NCBI GenBank assembly: GCA_018780035.1
Contig: JADMKE010000004.1
Coordinates: 485,493 to 549,492 of the forward strand
Origin: Candidatus Sericytochromatia bacterium
GTDB taxonomy: Bacteria > Cyanobacteriota > Sericytochromatia > UBA7694
Direction: 5' to 3'
Length of the DNA: 64,000 nt
The first letter of the stretch is position 1. The number at the start of each line of letters is the position of its first letter. The notes under the pieces were generated by a model. The model was given only the letters and a program-made list of their open reading frames with translations. It had not been told where the DNA came from and did not search any database. Below are positions 8,241 through 16,867 of the stretch, piece after piece. The translations under genes and the position numbers were made by a program.

Positions 8241-9325
8241 ATGAATCTACTGCCTACCCTGAATCCATCCGCGTTTTGGTCGTGGATGATTCTGTTTTCG
8301 TTCAGCGGCTTTTACGCCAGTGGCTGCAAAATGAGCCGGGGATTGAGGTATTGGAAGCCTCTGCTGGAACGATTAACGCTCTGCAGCGGATCAAACATCT
8401 CAAGCCAGATGTGGTCACGCTCTCCCCAGATTTGGAGTCGGATACGGGGATTCAAATTTTGGAGGCCATTGGCCGAGAATGCCCCACGCCTGTGATTGTG
8501 CTCAGCTCTCCTTCGGATTCGGATACACTGGTCGCACGCAAAGCCTTGCAATTGGGGGCCTTTGATTTTTTTCCTCGGCCCGTTGAAAATCAGCGACCGA
8601 TCCAGAGCGTGCGCAGCGAATTGGTGCGCAAGATCCGCTCTGCGGGTCAATGGGCCCAGCAGTCGCGCCGCTTGGAGAACCAGCGTACCCATCGCCGTGT
8701 GGTACACAGTACGGGCGGACTTTCGCAAAAAGCCCTGGTTCAGATCAGCACGGGGGTGGCGCGAGCGGTGGTGATTGGTACCTCTACCGGAGGTCCTCAG
8801 GCTTTGCGCACACTTTTTGCAAGTTTGCCCGATAGTTTTCCGCTGCCCATTTTGGTGGTGCAACATATGCTTCCCAATTTTACCCAGTCGCTGGCTGAGA
8901 GTTTACAATCGGCGTCAGGTCTGGAAATTCGTGAGGCCCGGCAGGGAGATACCCTGGTGCCCGGACGGGTTTTGGTCGCTCCTGCGGATTTTCATATGGA
9001 ATTGGATCGCCGGGGCCATATTTTGCTCAATCAAAATCCACCCCAATGTGGTGTGCGACCCTCTGTCGACATCACGCTTTTTTCAGCGGCCCGCTATTTT
9101 AAAGGCCGGGTTTTGGCTGTGATTTTGACCGGCATGGGCCAAGATGGCCTTGAAGGTGTGCGTGCGCTCAAAGAGGCAGGCGGGCGCTGTTTGGCCGAAC
9201 ACGAGTCTTCGTGTGTGGTCTATGGCATGCCCCGTGCCATTATTGAACACCACTTGGCCCATGGGATTGTGCCTCTGGCCCAGATGGCTGAGAAAATCCA
9301 GCATCTCTTAAGTGACTGGCGCTGA
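8237..9325 (+). CDS. cheB: CheB-type protein-glutamate methylesterase with degenerate receiver domain
   Basis: Chemotaxis adaptation enzyme that demethylates or deamidates receptor glutamates. The start is ATG 8237 (ATGA overlap with lipB), giving 362 residues. The C-terminal esterase domain is intact: Ser183 in GTSTGGP, His210 in VVQHM and Asp303 in GMGQDG, the full catalytic triad. The N-terminal domain is receiver-like and keeps the acidic pair Asp17-Asp18, but an ungapped alignment of the beta-3 strand puts Ser63 (DVVTLSPDLES) where the phospho-accepting Asp should be, and the conserved Lys of the TKP motif is Arg (FFPRP). It therefore probably cannot be switched by CheA phosphorylation in the usual way. 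No other che gene is nearby. Its place in a lipoate operon is unusual. Confidence 0.9.
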   Translation: MNESTAYPESIRVLVVDDSVFVQRLLRQWLQNEPGIEVLEASAGTINALQRIKHLKPDVVTLSPDLESDTGIQILEAIGRECPTPVIVLSSPSDSDTLVARKALQLGAFDFFPRPVENQRPIQSVRSELVRKIRSAGQWAQQSRRLENQRTHRRVVHSTGGLSQKALVQISTGVARAVVIGTSTGGPQALRTLFASLPDSFPLPILVVQHMLPNFTQSLAESLQSASGLEIREARQGDTLVPGRVLVAPADFHMELDRRGHILLNQNPPQCGVRPSVDITLFSAARYFKGRVLAVILTGMGQDGLEGVRALKEAGGRCLAEHESSCVVYGMPRAIIEHHLAHGIVPLAQMAEKIQHLLSDWR

Positions 9326-9352
9326 CTATTTGGGACCTATTATTTGGGCCCA

Positions 9353-10228
9353 TTATTTTTGGCACTGCGGGCAAAAATGGGTGCCTCGCTGAGCCACAAC
9401 TGTTTTTTCCAGGGTTTTTCCACAGCGCAGACAGGGCAATTTGCCACGGCCATAGACCTGTAAATCTTCTTTGTGTTCACCCCCTTGGCCATCGGGATGT
9501 AAATAGTCTTTGAGGGTGGTTCCCCCGCTGGCAATGGCTTGGCTTAAGATCGCCGGAATCGCCACATGCAGCTTTTGGGCTTCACTTTTTTTGAGGCTGG
9601 CAGTTGCACGGGTGGGCAAGATGCCTGCCGCAAACAGGGCTTCGTCGACATAAATATTGCCCAGACCTGCAATTTGGGTCTGATCCAATAAAAAGGCTTT
9701 GATCGCCCGCTGCCCCTTGAGGCGTTTTTGAAAATAAGACCAAGTATAGTCCGGGCCGAGGGGCTCGACACCCAATTTGAGCAGCCCTGGATGGGCTGCC
9801 AATTCAGCCGGGCTGAGCAATTCAACCCGCCCAAATTTGCGGATATCCCGGAAATAGAGTTGAATTCCACCTGAGAAGCTGAGTTTGAGATGGGTGTGTT
9901 TGTCGGGCAGATCAAACATCGGACGGCGGTAATAAGTAAAAGGCAAGACCAAAGCTTCGCTGCTTTGATCGGTTTGCGTTTCTTGCAGCAACATTTGGCC
10001 GGTCATGCGCAGATGTACCAAGAGGCAATCCTGGCTCAAACGGAGAATCAGGTATTTGGCCCGGCGCTCCAGGGCTTCGACTCTTTGGCCTTTCAGGCGT
10101 TTGGACCAGGTCTCGGGATTGGGCAAGGTCATCTGAGGGGTGTAGATTTCAAGCGTTTCAATCTGCTTGTGTAAAATTCGGGCTTCAAGACCTTGGCGCA
10201 CAACTTCCACTTCGGGCAATTCAGGCAT
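9353..10228 (-). CDS. mutM: Formamidopyrimidine-DNA glycosylase
   Basis: Base-excision-repair glycosylase/AP lyase that removes oxidised purines such as 8-oxoguanine. The 291-residue product begins with the diagnostic MPELPEVE (catalytic Pro2 and Glu3 after Met removal is counted as P1, E2), has the helix-two-turns-helix region (QTQIAGLGNIYVDEALF) and a complete C-terminal Zn finger (Cys266, Cys269, Cys286, Cys289). An AAAGGA ribosome-binding site precedes the ATG. It lies 15 bases downstream of the NHL-repeat gene and converges with cheB. Confidence 0.97.
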   Translation of the reverse strand: MPELPEVEVVRQGLEARILHKQIETLEIYTPQMTLPNPETWSKRLKGQRVEALERRAKYLILRLSQDCLLVHLRMTGQMLLQETQTDQSSEALVLPFTYYRRPMFDLPDKHTHLKLSFSGGIQLYFRDIRKFGRVELLSPAELAAHPGLLKLGVEPLGPDYTWSYFQKRLKGQRAIKAFLLDQTQIAGLGNIYVDEALFAAGILPTRATASLKKSEAQKLHVAIPAILSQAIASGGTTLKDYLHPDGQGGEHKEDLQVYGRGKLPCLRCGKTLEKTVVAQRGTHFCPQCQK

Positions 10229-10243
10229 GGTGTTTTCCTTTGG

Positions 10244-11896
10244 CTAATGGAAGATAATCTTGCGAATACGATTATTGCCGCTGTCTGCGACCAATAAATG
10301 GCCCGCAGGATCAAAGAGCAGACCGATCGGCTGATTAAACTTGGCCACCGCTGCATTGCCATCGGCAAAATCGGCATTGCCGTTGCCTGCCACTGTGATC
10401 ACTTGTTGTTGATCGGCGAAGTATTTGCGGATGCGGTGATTGTCTGTGTCTGCAATATAGAGATTGTCTTGGGTATCAAAGGCCAGTCCCCGTGGAAAGC
10501 GAAAACGGGCTTGATCTGCGTTGCCATCCACAAACCCCTCTCGGCCATCCCCAGCCAGGGTGGTGACTTCTCCGGCCAGGGTGATTTTGCGGATGCAATG
10601 GTTAAAGGTATCGGCACTGTATAACGCATCTTGATGCAGGATCAAGGCGGTGGGGTGATTGAACTGGGTTTCGGAACCTTGTCCATTGGCAAAACCCGAA
10701 CGCCCATTGCCTGCCAAGGTGCTAACCATTGCATTGGGGGAAATTTTTCGAATGCTGTGATTGCCTGTATCTGCTACATAAACATTGCCAGCGCTGTCAA
10801 TTGCAATTCCCCGGGGGCGGTGAAATTGGGCGACTGCTGGATTGCCGTCAGCAAAGCCTGCGATGCCCGTGCCCACAAACGTTGAAACATGACCGTTGGG
10901 GTTCAGCACGCGAATACGGTGGTTGTCTGTATCCACAATATAAATTTGACCGGAAGGATGGCGGGCCATTGAAGTGGGAAAATTAAATTTGGCGACAGTT
11001 GCATCGCCGTCTGCAAAGGTCAGTGTATCTAGCAAGCCACGTTCTGCACCTGAAAAGGTTGAAACATCGCCATTGAGGGATAATTTGCGAACCAGGTGGT
11101 TTTGGGCATCTGCGATCAACAATTGGCCTTGGGCATCCCACACGAGGGCATAAGGGGTTTGAAAATCGGCTTTGAGGGCCGGGCCATTCTGCACGCTGGT
11201 GGTTAAGGAGAGGTTTGTTGGCAATTGCCAATTTGCCGGGCTACCGGCCAGGGTCTGGACTTCCAAACTGCCCAGCGGCAGGTTTACCATGCTGGACGGT
11301 GGAGCCGATGCCGGTACCGACAATGGCGGCGATGATGCCCTGGGCATTGCTGTTGTTGGCGTCTGAGCCGTTGCAGCCTGATGTGGCAGAGCATTGGCTG
11401 TTTTTTGACTGAGCAAACGTGTGACCAATTGAGGGGTAACACGGGTCAAAATCTCTTTGAGGGGGCACTCACAGTCTTGAAATTCCTCGCGGATAATCAC
11501 CCCTTTTTCGACATTTAAGACCCGAATACTGAGGGTGTAAAGGGTGTCAAAGCGGCTGACAGAGCCTGTGACCAGGCCATCTACACCCAAGAGTTTGCCA
11601 ATTTGGGCCTTACATTTGGAATCATCACAAAAGGCCGATTGCTGAAAGCCGAGTTCTTTCAACACAGACTCCATTTTTGCCCGTTCTAAGATCTGAAAAT
11701 GGCCCGTTTGGTGCAATTGGGCACGCAGGCGATCGGTGATAATGCTGGCTTCATCGGCAGTGATGCCGCCTTTGGCATCCAATTCCAAAATGGCGATCGA
11801 AGGCTTTGCTGATGCCGCAGGAAGATAAATCCCCGCTAAAACGATCCAAAGGCCTAAAAACAGAGATATGCGAATAGATTTGAGCAGTGATTGCAA
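10244..11896 (-). CDS. Secreted protein with CsgG-like N-terminal domain and NHL repeats
   Basis: A 550-residue protein starting at a TTG preceded by AGGAG. Residues 1-30 form a signal peptide ending around ASAKP. Residues 31-165 resemble the CsgG-like domain seen in periplasmic and curli-secretion proteins: IAILELDAKGGITADEA, two-strand pattern, GVDGLVTGSVSRFD, LSIRVLNVEKG. A Pro/Ala/Ser linker follows. Residues about 225-550 contain at least five NHL repeats of roughly 55 residues (F..P.giA.d..GNvYVADTGNHsIRKIS), which form a beta propeller. Family knowledge suggests a periplasmic or surface binding scaffold; there is no catalytic motif. Fits an operon with endonuclease V and mutM only by position. 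Confidence 0.85.
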   Translation of the reverse strand: MQSLLKSIRISLFLGLWIVLAGIYLPAASAKPSIAILELDAKGGITADEASIITDRLRAQLHQTGHFQILERAKMESVLKELGFQQSAFCDDSKCKAQIGKLLGVDGLVTGSVSRFDTLYTLSIRVLNVEKGVIIREEFQDCECPLKEILTRVTPQLVTRLLSQKTANALPHQAATAQTPTTAMPRASSPPLSVPASAPPSSMVNLPLGSLEVQTLAGSPANWQLPTNLSLTTSVQNGPALKADFQTPYALVWDAQGQLLIADAQNHLVRKLSLNGDVSTFSGAERGLLDTLTFADGDATVAKFNFPTSMARHPSGQIYIVDTDNHRIRVLNPNGHVSTFVGTGIAGFADGNPAVAQFHRPRGIAIDSAGNVYVADTGNHSIRKISPNAMVSTLAGNGRSGFANGQGSETQFNHPTALILHQDALYSADTFNHCIRKITLAGEVTTLAGDGREGFVDGNADQARFRFPRGLAFDTQDNLYIADTDNHRIRKYFADQQQVITVAGNGNADFADGNAAVAKFNQPIGLLFDPAGHLLVADSGNNRIRKIIFH

Positions 11897-11968
11897 ACCA
11901 AGATCTCCTGGGTCTTATTTCAGCAAATGATTATCTATTCATTATCTCAGACGAAGTTGGTTTTTGGA

Positions 11969-12694
11969 TTAAATCGTTTGAGTGACTTCCGTTTCTTTGT
12001 CTGGACCGCTGTGATGTGCCTCGCGCAATTGATTCACATAGCTATTGGCCTGTCGGGTGGTCTCGGGTTGGCGGTAGTCTGGGCTGAGCCTGAGAATCCA
12101 GTCAATCGCTGTTTTCAGACTGATGCGGTGACCCGCTGAGACATAAACCGGGCGGATCTGGGGTTGGGTACGCAGAGCGACGCCCACCTGTTCACTCTCC
12201 AACCAAATGGGGCTTTGGTCTGCCCGTTCGGGGCCTGGTTCTACCAAGGGCTTCAGCAGGGGTGTTTTGCCACAGCCAATCGTGGGCAGATCCAACAAGA
12301 TACCCAAGTGAGAGGCCAGCCCCAGACGCCGAGGGTGGGCTTGGCCATGGCCGTCGCAGACAATCAGATCGGGCAAAAACTGGAGTTTTTCCAGGGCCTT
12401 GAGCAGGGGGGGCAACTCGCGAAACGAGAACAGCCCAGGCACATAGGGAAAGACAGATGTGCCGATAAAATGGACTTTTTCCAGCACTTGCAGAGAATCC
12501 GCATCAAGGATCACCACGCCCGCGATCAACTCCTCTGAGTTTTTGCCATAGGCAATATCTACACCGGCTACCCGTTTGATTTCTGGCAGAGCGTCGTTTA
12601 AACAAACCTGTTTTGCCAGGGCCATTTGCAGAATGGTTGCTGCTTCTGGGCTGAGATCCCAAACATGGGGGTGGTGAAGTTGGAGTTGGGGCAT
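11969..12694 (-). CDS. nfi: Endonuclease V (deoxyinosine 3'-endonuclease)
   Basis: Repairs deaminated adenine (hypoxanthine) by nicking one phosphodiester 3' to the lesion. The 241-residue product has all family landmarks: GVDIAYG with metal ligand Asp46, YVPGLFSFRE with wedge Tyr83 and Glu92, CDGHGQAHPRRLG with Asp113 and His119, and GCGKTPL with the conserved Lys. The C-terminal tail of about 25 residues is hydrophilic and extra. It follows the nucleotidyltransferase gene by about 11 bases and precedes the NHL gene, and mutM is further downstream, so two base-damage repair enzymes share a transcription direction. Confidence 0.95.
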   Translation of the reverse strand: MPQLQLHHPHVWDLSPEAATILQMALAKQVCLNDALPEIKRVAGVDIAYGKNSEELIAGVVILDADSLQVLEKVHFIGTSVFPYVPGLFSFRELPPLLKALEKLQFLPDLIVCDGHGQAHPRRLGLASHLGILLDLPTIGCGKTPLLKPLVEPGPERADQSPIWLESEQVGVALRTQPQIRPVYVSAGHRISLKTAIDWILRLSPDYRQPETTRQANSYVNQLREAHHSGPDKETEVTQTI

Positions 12695-12705
12695 TTGACT
12701 TCTCT

Positions 12706-13224
12706 CTATCGGTACTCAGGTGGCAATTCGAAACCAAAATGCTCACACAGGGCGTTGACATCGGTAAAATCTTTGGCGCGCAGAGTATATCCGGTTTTGA
12801 ACTTTAAAAGCCATTCTGGGGCAATGCAGTCGACTTCAACGCCGGTAATCTGCCCTTTGCCTGTCAGCGATGCGGCTGGATAAGGTACCCCAAAAATACA
12901 ATGGCCATCGGCGTCAAACGTAAACGAATGGATATCCACCTGCTGGCCGTTTGTATGGGCCAAGACAAAATTGCAATCGCGGGTATCGTCGCGGGGCAGA
13001 TCTGTAAAACCTTGATTTTCGAGTATCTGGCGCAATTGAGGCACGTCTGCGTGTGCGAGGGCCAGATCCAAGTCCTCGTGGGGGCGGGTTTCTCTGCCGA
13101 GCACCGCATCCACGGCCCAGCCGCCATCAATCCAGACCTGAATGCCGTGGCTTTGGAACAGTTGAATCAGATTGAGTACGGCTTGGGCAGGCATATTTGG
13201 AGAAATGCAGAAAAATTCAGTCAT
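12706..13224 (-). CDS. Small nucleotidyltransferase of the ANT(2'')/lincosamide transferase type
   Basis: A 172-residue protein with the minimal nucleotidyltransferase fold: GGWAVDAVLG (Gly34-Gly35) followed by the metal pair Asp51 and Asp53 in HEDLDLAL. A third conserved Asp in QQVDIHSF provides the last metal ligand. Pattern and length match the family that includes aminoglycoside 2''-adenylyltransferase and lincosamide nucleotidyltransferases. Most chromosomal members have no proven resistance role, and no mobile element is near, so I do not call it a resistance gene. The start ATG 13224 has a weak ribosome-binding site. Confidence 0.8.
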   Translation of the reverse strand: MTEFFCISPNMPAQAVLNLIQLFQSHGIQVWIDGGWAVDAVLGRETRPHEDLDLALAHADVPQLRQILENQGFTDLPRDDTRDCNFVLAHTNGQQVDIHSFTFDADGHCIFGVPYPAASLTGKGQITGVEVDCIAPEWLLKFKTGYTLRAKDFTDVNALCEHFGFELPPEYR

Positions 13225-13284
13225 TGATCATGTCTTCATATTTTATATTTTTTGGAGAGAATGAGTTCAAACGGAGATCACTTT

Positions 13285-14931
13285 TTAATTTGTTTTTTCA
13301 ATGGCTTGTACAAGCTTTTCAATAGCTTTTTGTATTTTCTTTGCATTGGGGGGAGGCCATTTTTGAATATTAGCCAAGGCAAGCAGGCAATATTGATGGG
13401 CTTGCTCTAATTGAGCTTTGGTTAGATAGATTTCAGCTAGAGACCAGTAGCTTTTATACAGATCAAATTCATGATGAACTGTTTGATACCATGTCAGAGC
13501 AAATTGATAGTTTTGAATAGCTTTGTCCCAATTATGTTCTTTTTGATATGCTAATCCTAATTGATGATAGGTGCCACCTAATTGAAATTGATTAAAGGTT
13601 TTATGATACCAATTAATTGCCAATTCATAGTGTTGAATAGCTTCAGGATATTTATTTTGCTTTAAAAATACATTACCTAACTGATGATATGAATCGCCCA
13701 TGCGATATTCATCCCTTGCCTGAATTTTCCATTTTAATGCAGTTTCATAAAATTGAATGGCATCATCCCATTTATCTTGCTCTTCATAAACCATTCCTAT
13801 TTGGTGGTAAGTACCGCCAATTTGGATTTCCGTGTTTGTTTTTTTCATCCATTCAATGGCAAGTAGGTAGTGTTGAACAGCTTGATTCCATTTGCCTTGA
13901 AGTTGGTAGACTATTCCTATTTGATGATAAGAACTGCCTATTTTGGATTCATTGTTTGTTTTTTTCATCCATTCAATAGCGAGTTGGTAGTGATGAATGG
14001 CATCATCCCATTTGTATTGCCCTTCATACACCCATCCCAATTGGTGATATGTTGCCCCATAATTGAATGAATTATTTAATTTTTTTTGTTGATTCAGAGA
14101 CGCTTGGTATGCTTCTAAGGCTTCTTCATAGTTACGAGATTGTAGATGACTCGTACCCAAATTAAAAAAAACTTCCAACAGCTCACTACCATCATCTTTT
14201 AATTGTTCTAACAGGGATTGAGCGATACGATAAGCTTTGATGCTCTTTTCATAATCATGCACCTCTGCGTATTCCCGCCCCAATAATTTTTGCAGATTGA
14301 GTTTTTCGCGCAGAACTCGCTCTTTGGCTTCTTTGAGGTTGAGCTGGGCATACTTGCTCTCTAAATTGGCAATGCGGGCCTGTCTTTCGGGTGTGAGACC
14401 GGGAACCAATTCTGGATAGGCCTGAGGTTGAACGGATTCAGAAACAGCGGGTGTTTCACTTTCAAATTCATAGACATACACCAACCAACTCCACAGATCT
14501 GGCGCTTGGCGTTTGAGCACGTCTAAAAAATGGGGGTCAGTCCAGATGATGGTGGTAAAGGGGAAATCCCGAAACAGGGTTTCGCGCTCAAAATTGAGCT
14601 GAGCCACCAGCGTACTCACCTGGATTTTGCCTCCTTCGCTGATAAACAAACTGTCTTCTAAGCCCGAGACATGCACGAGATAAGGCGGATCTGTGGCGCT
14701 CAGTACCTGCTCAGGCAGGTTTTGACGCAGGCTGCGGTTGAGGGATTCGACTTGTTCCCCGCTCAAATCAAGCTCATACACGGGCTGAGAGGGAAATTGG
14801 TCTTGCAAGTATTGGAAAATGCGCGAACGGGTGGTCTGGGAGTCACAGGCAATGAGCACCAAGGTACCTTCTGTGCGCCCTTCCAGGGCAAAACAGAGTT
14901 GGGCCAGCTGCGCTGATTCTGTTTCTTTCAT
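13285..14931 (-). CDS. TPR protein with vestigial ATPase-like N-terminus; second gene of AAA/TPR module
   Basis: A 548-residue protein in two parts. Residues 1-160 look like a remnant of a nucleotide-binding domain: hydrophobic strand then CDSQTTRSRIF where a P-loop would be, a strand PYLVHVSGLED, LNFERETLFRDFP and the motif APDLWSW (143-149), which I recall from other bacterial TPR proteins paired with AAA ATPases. Residues 180-240 are coiled-coil. From about 250 there are at least seven TPR repeats; five are exactly 40 residues long with a YHQ(L/I)G core (293-492). The start lies three bases after the stop of the ATPase gene. The TPR part is visibly richer in AT than its surroundings. Probably the ligand- or protein-sensing partner of the ATPase (inference). 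Confidence 0.75.
   Translation of the reverse strand: MKETESAQLAQLCFALEGRTEGTLVLIACDSQTTRSRIFQYLQDQFPSQPVYELDLSGEQVESLNRSLRQNLPEQVLSATDPPYLVHVSGLEDSLFISEGGKIQVSTLVAQLNFERETLFRDFPFTTIIWTDPHFLDVLKRQAPDLWSWLVYVYEFESETPAVSESVQPQAYPELVPGLTPERQARIANLESKYAQLNLKEAKERVLREKLNLQKLLGREYAEVHDYEKSIKAYRIAQSLLEQLKDDGSELLEVFFNLGTSHLQSRNYEEALEAYQASLNQQKKLNNSFNYGATYHQLGWVYEGQYKWDDAIHHYQLAIEWMKKTNNESKIGSSYHQIGIVYQLQGKWNQAVQHYLLAIEWMKKTNTEIQIGGTYHQIGMVYEEQDKWDDAIQFYETALKWKIQARDEYRMGDSYHQLGNVFLKQNKYPEAIQHYELAINWYHKTFNQFQLGGTYHQLGLAYQKEHNWDKAIQNYQFALTWYQTVHHEFDLYKSYWSLAEIYLTKAQLEQAHQYCLLALANIQKWPPPNAKKIQKAIEKLVQAIEKTN
13456..14055 (-). repeat. Five in-frame 120-bp TPR repeats
   Basis: Residues 293-492 of the TPR protein repeat with an exact 40-residue period. 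Consensus positions include YHQ(L/I)G at the first helix, W(D/N)(D/Q/K)AI at the turn and Y..A(L/I).W in the second helix. The second and third units are the most alike (AIEWMKKTN in both), suggesting recent duplication. Confidence 0.85.
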
Positions 14932-14934
14932 GCC

Positions 14935-16245
14935 CTAACCTGTCTGAATCTGGGCTCTGCGTTCGATATATGCTGAGAGAAAGGGTTGAATCAGTGGGTT
15001 GAGTTCGCGTTTGCCATTGTATTTGAGAACAACCAGAGCAAACAAAAGATTTTGGACTTGCTCTGAAGCACTGTAATAGTCTTGCTGGATTAAAATATCC
15101 CAATGCTCCTGGGTCAATGTATCACTCATTTGCTGTCCCCAGTAATAACAACTTTCTTTGGCCCGTTCTAAGCTGATTTTTTGCCCCTGTCCCAACATAA
15201 TTGCTTTGTGTATAATACGCAGCAATTGGCGAGGACATCCCCCCGATTGCTCAAGACTGTAATCCAAGGCCTCAGGCTCTAAAAACAGGGTCTGATCGAG
15301 ACGTTTTGTGATCAGTTCAGCCAAAAGGGGCTTTGTTTGCGGATTAACTTCTAACATCGGCAAAAGATAATCCGTGAAAAATTGGCCTTGAGCATGGCTT
15401 TTAATGTCAAAATAAGCGTTGATGGGAATCGACAAGATCAGATTTGCGTTGAGGGCTTTCAAAAGATGGGCCTCTTGAATACAGAGGGCTTTGTAAATTT
15501 CAAAGTGGATTTTTTCGCTGCCATCAACAATAAACAACAGATCTCGGCCTTTGTTGTTTTCAGCCATGACCTGACGAACCTCTGCTAAAAACTCATTTAA
15601 GCGCTCAACCAAACGCATCGGGTTGCGTTTGACATTTTCCCGAATGGTATGTGCTGTTGCAGAATTATGGTCAAACACGGACTTGAATTTACTTCCCAAT
15701 TTGAGAAAACCCCAAAAATCAAAACCCATTCCGGCTTCGGTATTAACTTCAATTTGGTAATGATCTTTGAGTTCTTTTTGAACCGTTTCTACAGACAGCC
15801 ATTCATGCAAGATCTCTTGTAAACCACCTGCATCAAAATGGGTTTCTGGCAGATCTTCACGCAGCCTCTGTAAGAGTTTGACAATGAATAAAACAAATAA
15901 ATCTTCTTTTTCAAACTTGCCCACCTCACACTCTTTTTCGAGTTCGATCAAAATCGATGTATAGCGATCAGGGGCATTGATATACCTTTGTATATGTTTT
16001 AATTCTGTGGTTTTTCCACAGCCAAGATGACCTGAGAAAACAATTTTCATGAAACGGTCTGGAGGTTCTTTTAACTCATCATCTTCCAAATTCAGGGCAA
16101 ATTGAAGCTCATCTAAAAATCTGCGGCTGCGCACTTGGTTAAAATCCACATACAATTCAGGATAGGATGTGATATCAAAATCAGGTTCCAAAACATATTT
16201 TGATTGGCGTATATTGGTGATCGGGAAAACATATGAAGTCGTCAT
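14935..16245 (-). CDS. AAA/STAND-like P-loop ATPase; first gene of AAA/TPR module
   Basis: A 436-residue ATPase with a good AAAGGA ribosome-binding site. The Walker A motif is GHLGCGKT (Gly72-Thr79) and the Walker B strand is LLFIVDG with Asp241. An acidic Glu/Lys segment (100-116) follows the first strand after Walker A, and a winged-helix-like C-terminal part starts around residue 340 (SGGCPRQLLRIIHKA, a sensor-2-like arginine region). The order strand-SGHxGxGKTTEL, with a downstream TPR partner, matches a class of paired bacterial ATPases I associate with conflict or signalling systems. No membrane segment or nuclease domain is visible. Activity as an ATP-driven switch is likely; the biological role is unknown. 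Confidence 0.8.
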   Translation of the reverse strand: MTTSYVFPITNIRQSKYVLEPDFDITSYPELYVDFNQVRSRRFLDELQFALNLEDDELKEPPDRFMKIVFSGHLGCGKTTELKHIQRYINAPDRYTSILIELEKECEVGKFEKEDLFVLFIVKLLQRLREDLPETHFDAGGLQEILHEWLSVETVQKELKDHYQIEVNTEAGMGFDFWGFLKLGSKFKSVFDHNSATAHTIRENVKRNPMRLVERLNEFLAEVRQVMAENNKGRDLLFIVDGSEKIHFEIYKALCIQEAHLLKALNANLILSIPINAYFDIKSHAQGQFFTDYLLPMLEVNPQTKPLLAELITKRLDQTLFLEPEALDYSLEQSGGCPRQLLRIIHKAIMLGQGQKISLERAKESCYYWGQQMSDTLTQEHWDILIQQDYYSASEQVQNLLFALVVLKYNGKRELNPLIQPFLSAYIERRAQIQTG

Positions 16246-16297
16246 AACAAATCCTTTTAAAACCGCTTTGTCTTGAGCTTAACACGTTTTTTCGCGT

Positions 16298-16867
16298 TCA
16301 GGGTTCAACCCTTTTCAGGGTGTTTTGGTCGGTGTGGTGAAAGAGTTCTGTGCGGCCTTTCATCTGCATTTGGGTGTCTTCGAAATAGCTAAAACTGCCG
16401 TCTTCATGGACTGTCAGCTTCAGTTCATACCTCACAGTTTTGAACTCGCGGTCGAGAAAGGGATTGGAGCAAATACCATAAATGGGTGAACCGAGTTCGG
16501 CGCTCAGCTCAAAACTTTTGGCATCGGGTTCAACGGTGCCCCCCGCCAGAACGGTCACGCCACGGGGGACGATAAAGCAGCGCATGACTTGTTTCTCTGC
16601 GGGATCCCAGAGCCAATAGCCGACTTCCTCGTGAAAAGAGTCGCTTTCATCCAAGCGCCAGGCCATGGTGTTATAACGCAGACCATAGAGGTGTTGTTCG
16701 TGATTGTCGACTGGGCCAAAGGGCTCCAAACTCAAACGTTCGCGGTATTTGTTGTTTTCAATGCCCTGTCGATCATCATCGGGGGCCAAGTCGTCCCCTT
16801 TTGTGCCTTCCCAGACGCCTGCCAGAGCTGCCAGTGGGCCGAGTTTTTCCAGTAAATCTTTGCTCAT
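16298..16867 (-). CDS. Nitrobindin-like haem-binding beta-barrel protein
   Basis: The start is ATG 16867 (MSKDLLEKLGPLAALAG); the longer frame upstream has no signal. The 189-residue product fits the THAP4/nitrobindin family (formerly DUF1794): an early GVWEG motif closing the barrel, repeated amphipathic strands, and a C-terminal HTDQNTLKRV in which the His corresponds to the conserved C-terminal axial-ligand region. Members bind ferric haem and react with NO or peroxynitrite; some have unknown ligands. It lies just downstream of the AAA gene's start on the same strand, in its own unit, divergent from the trp operon. Confidence 0.75.
   Translation of the reverse strand: MSKDLLEKLGPLAALAGVWEGTKGDDLAPDDDRQGIENNKYRERLSLEPFGPVDNHEQHLYGLRYNTMAWRLDESDSFHEEVGYWLWDPAEKQVMRCFIVPRGVTVLAGGTVEPDAKSFELSAELGSPIYGICSNPFLDREFKTVRYELKLTVHEDGSFSYFEDTQMQMKGRTELFHHTDQNTLKRVEP

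Noticed and set aside
12706-13224. Acquired aminoglycoside or lincosamide resistance gene
   Set aside because: The fold fits, but there is no integron, transposon or unusual base composition; most chromosomal members have unknown substrates.
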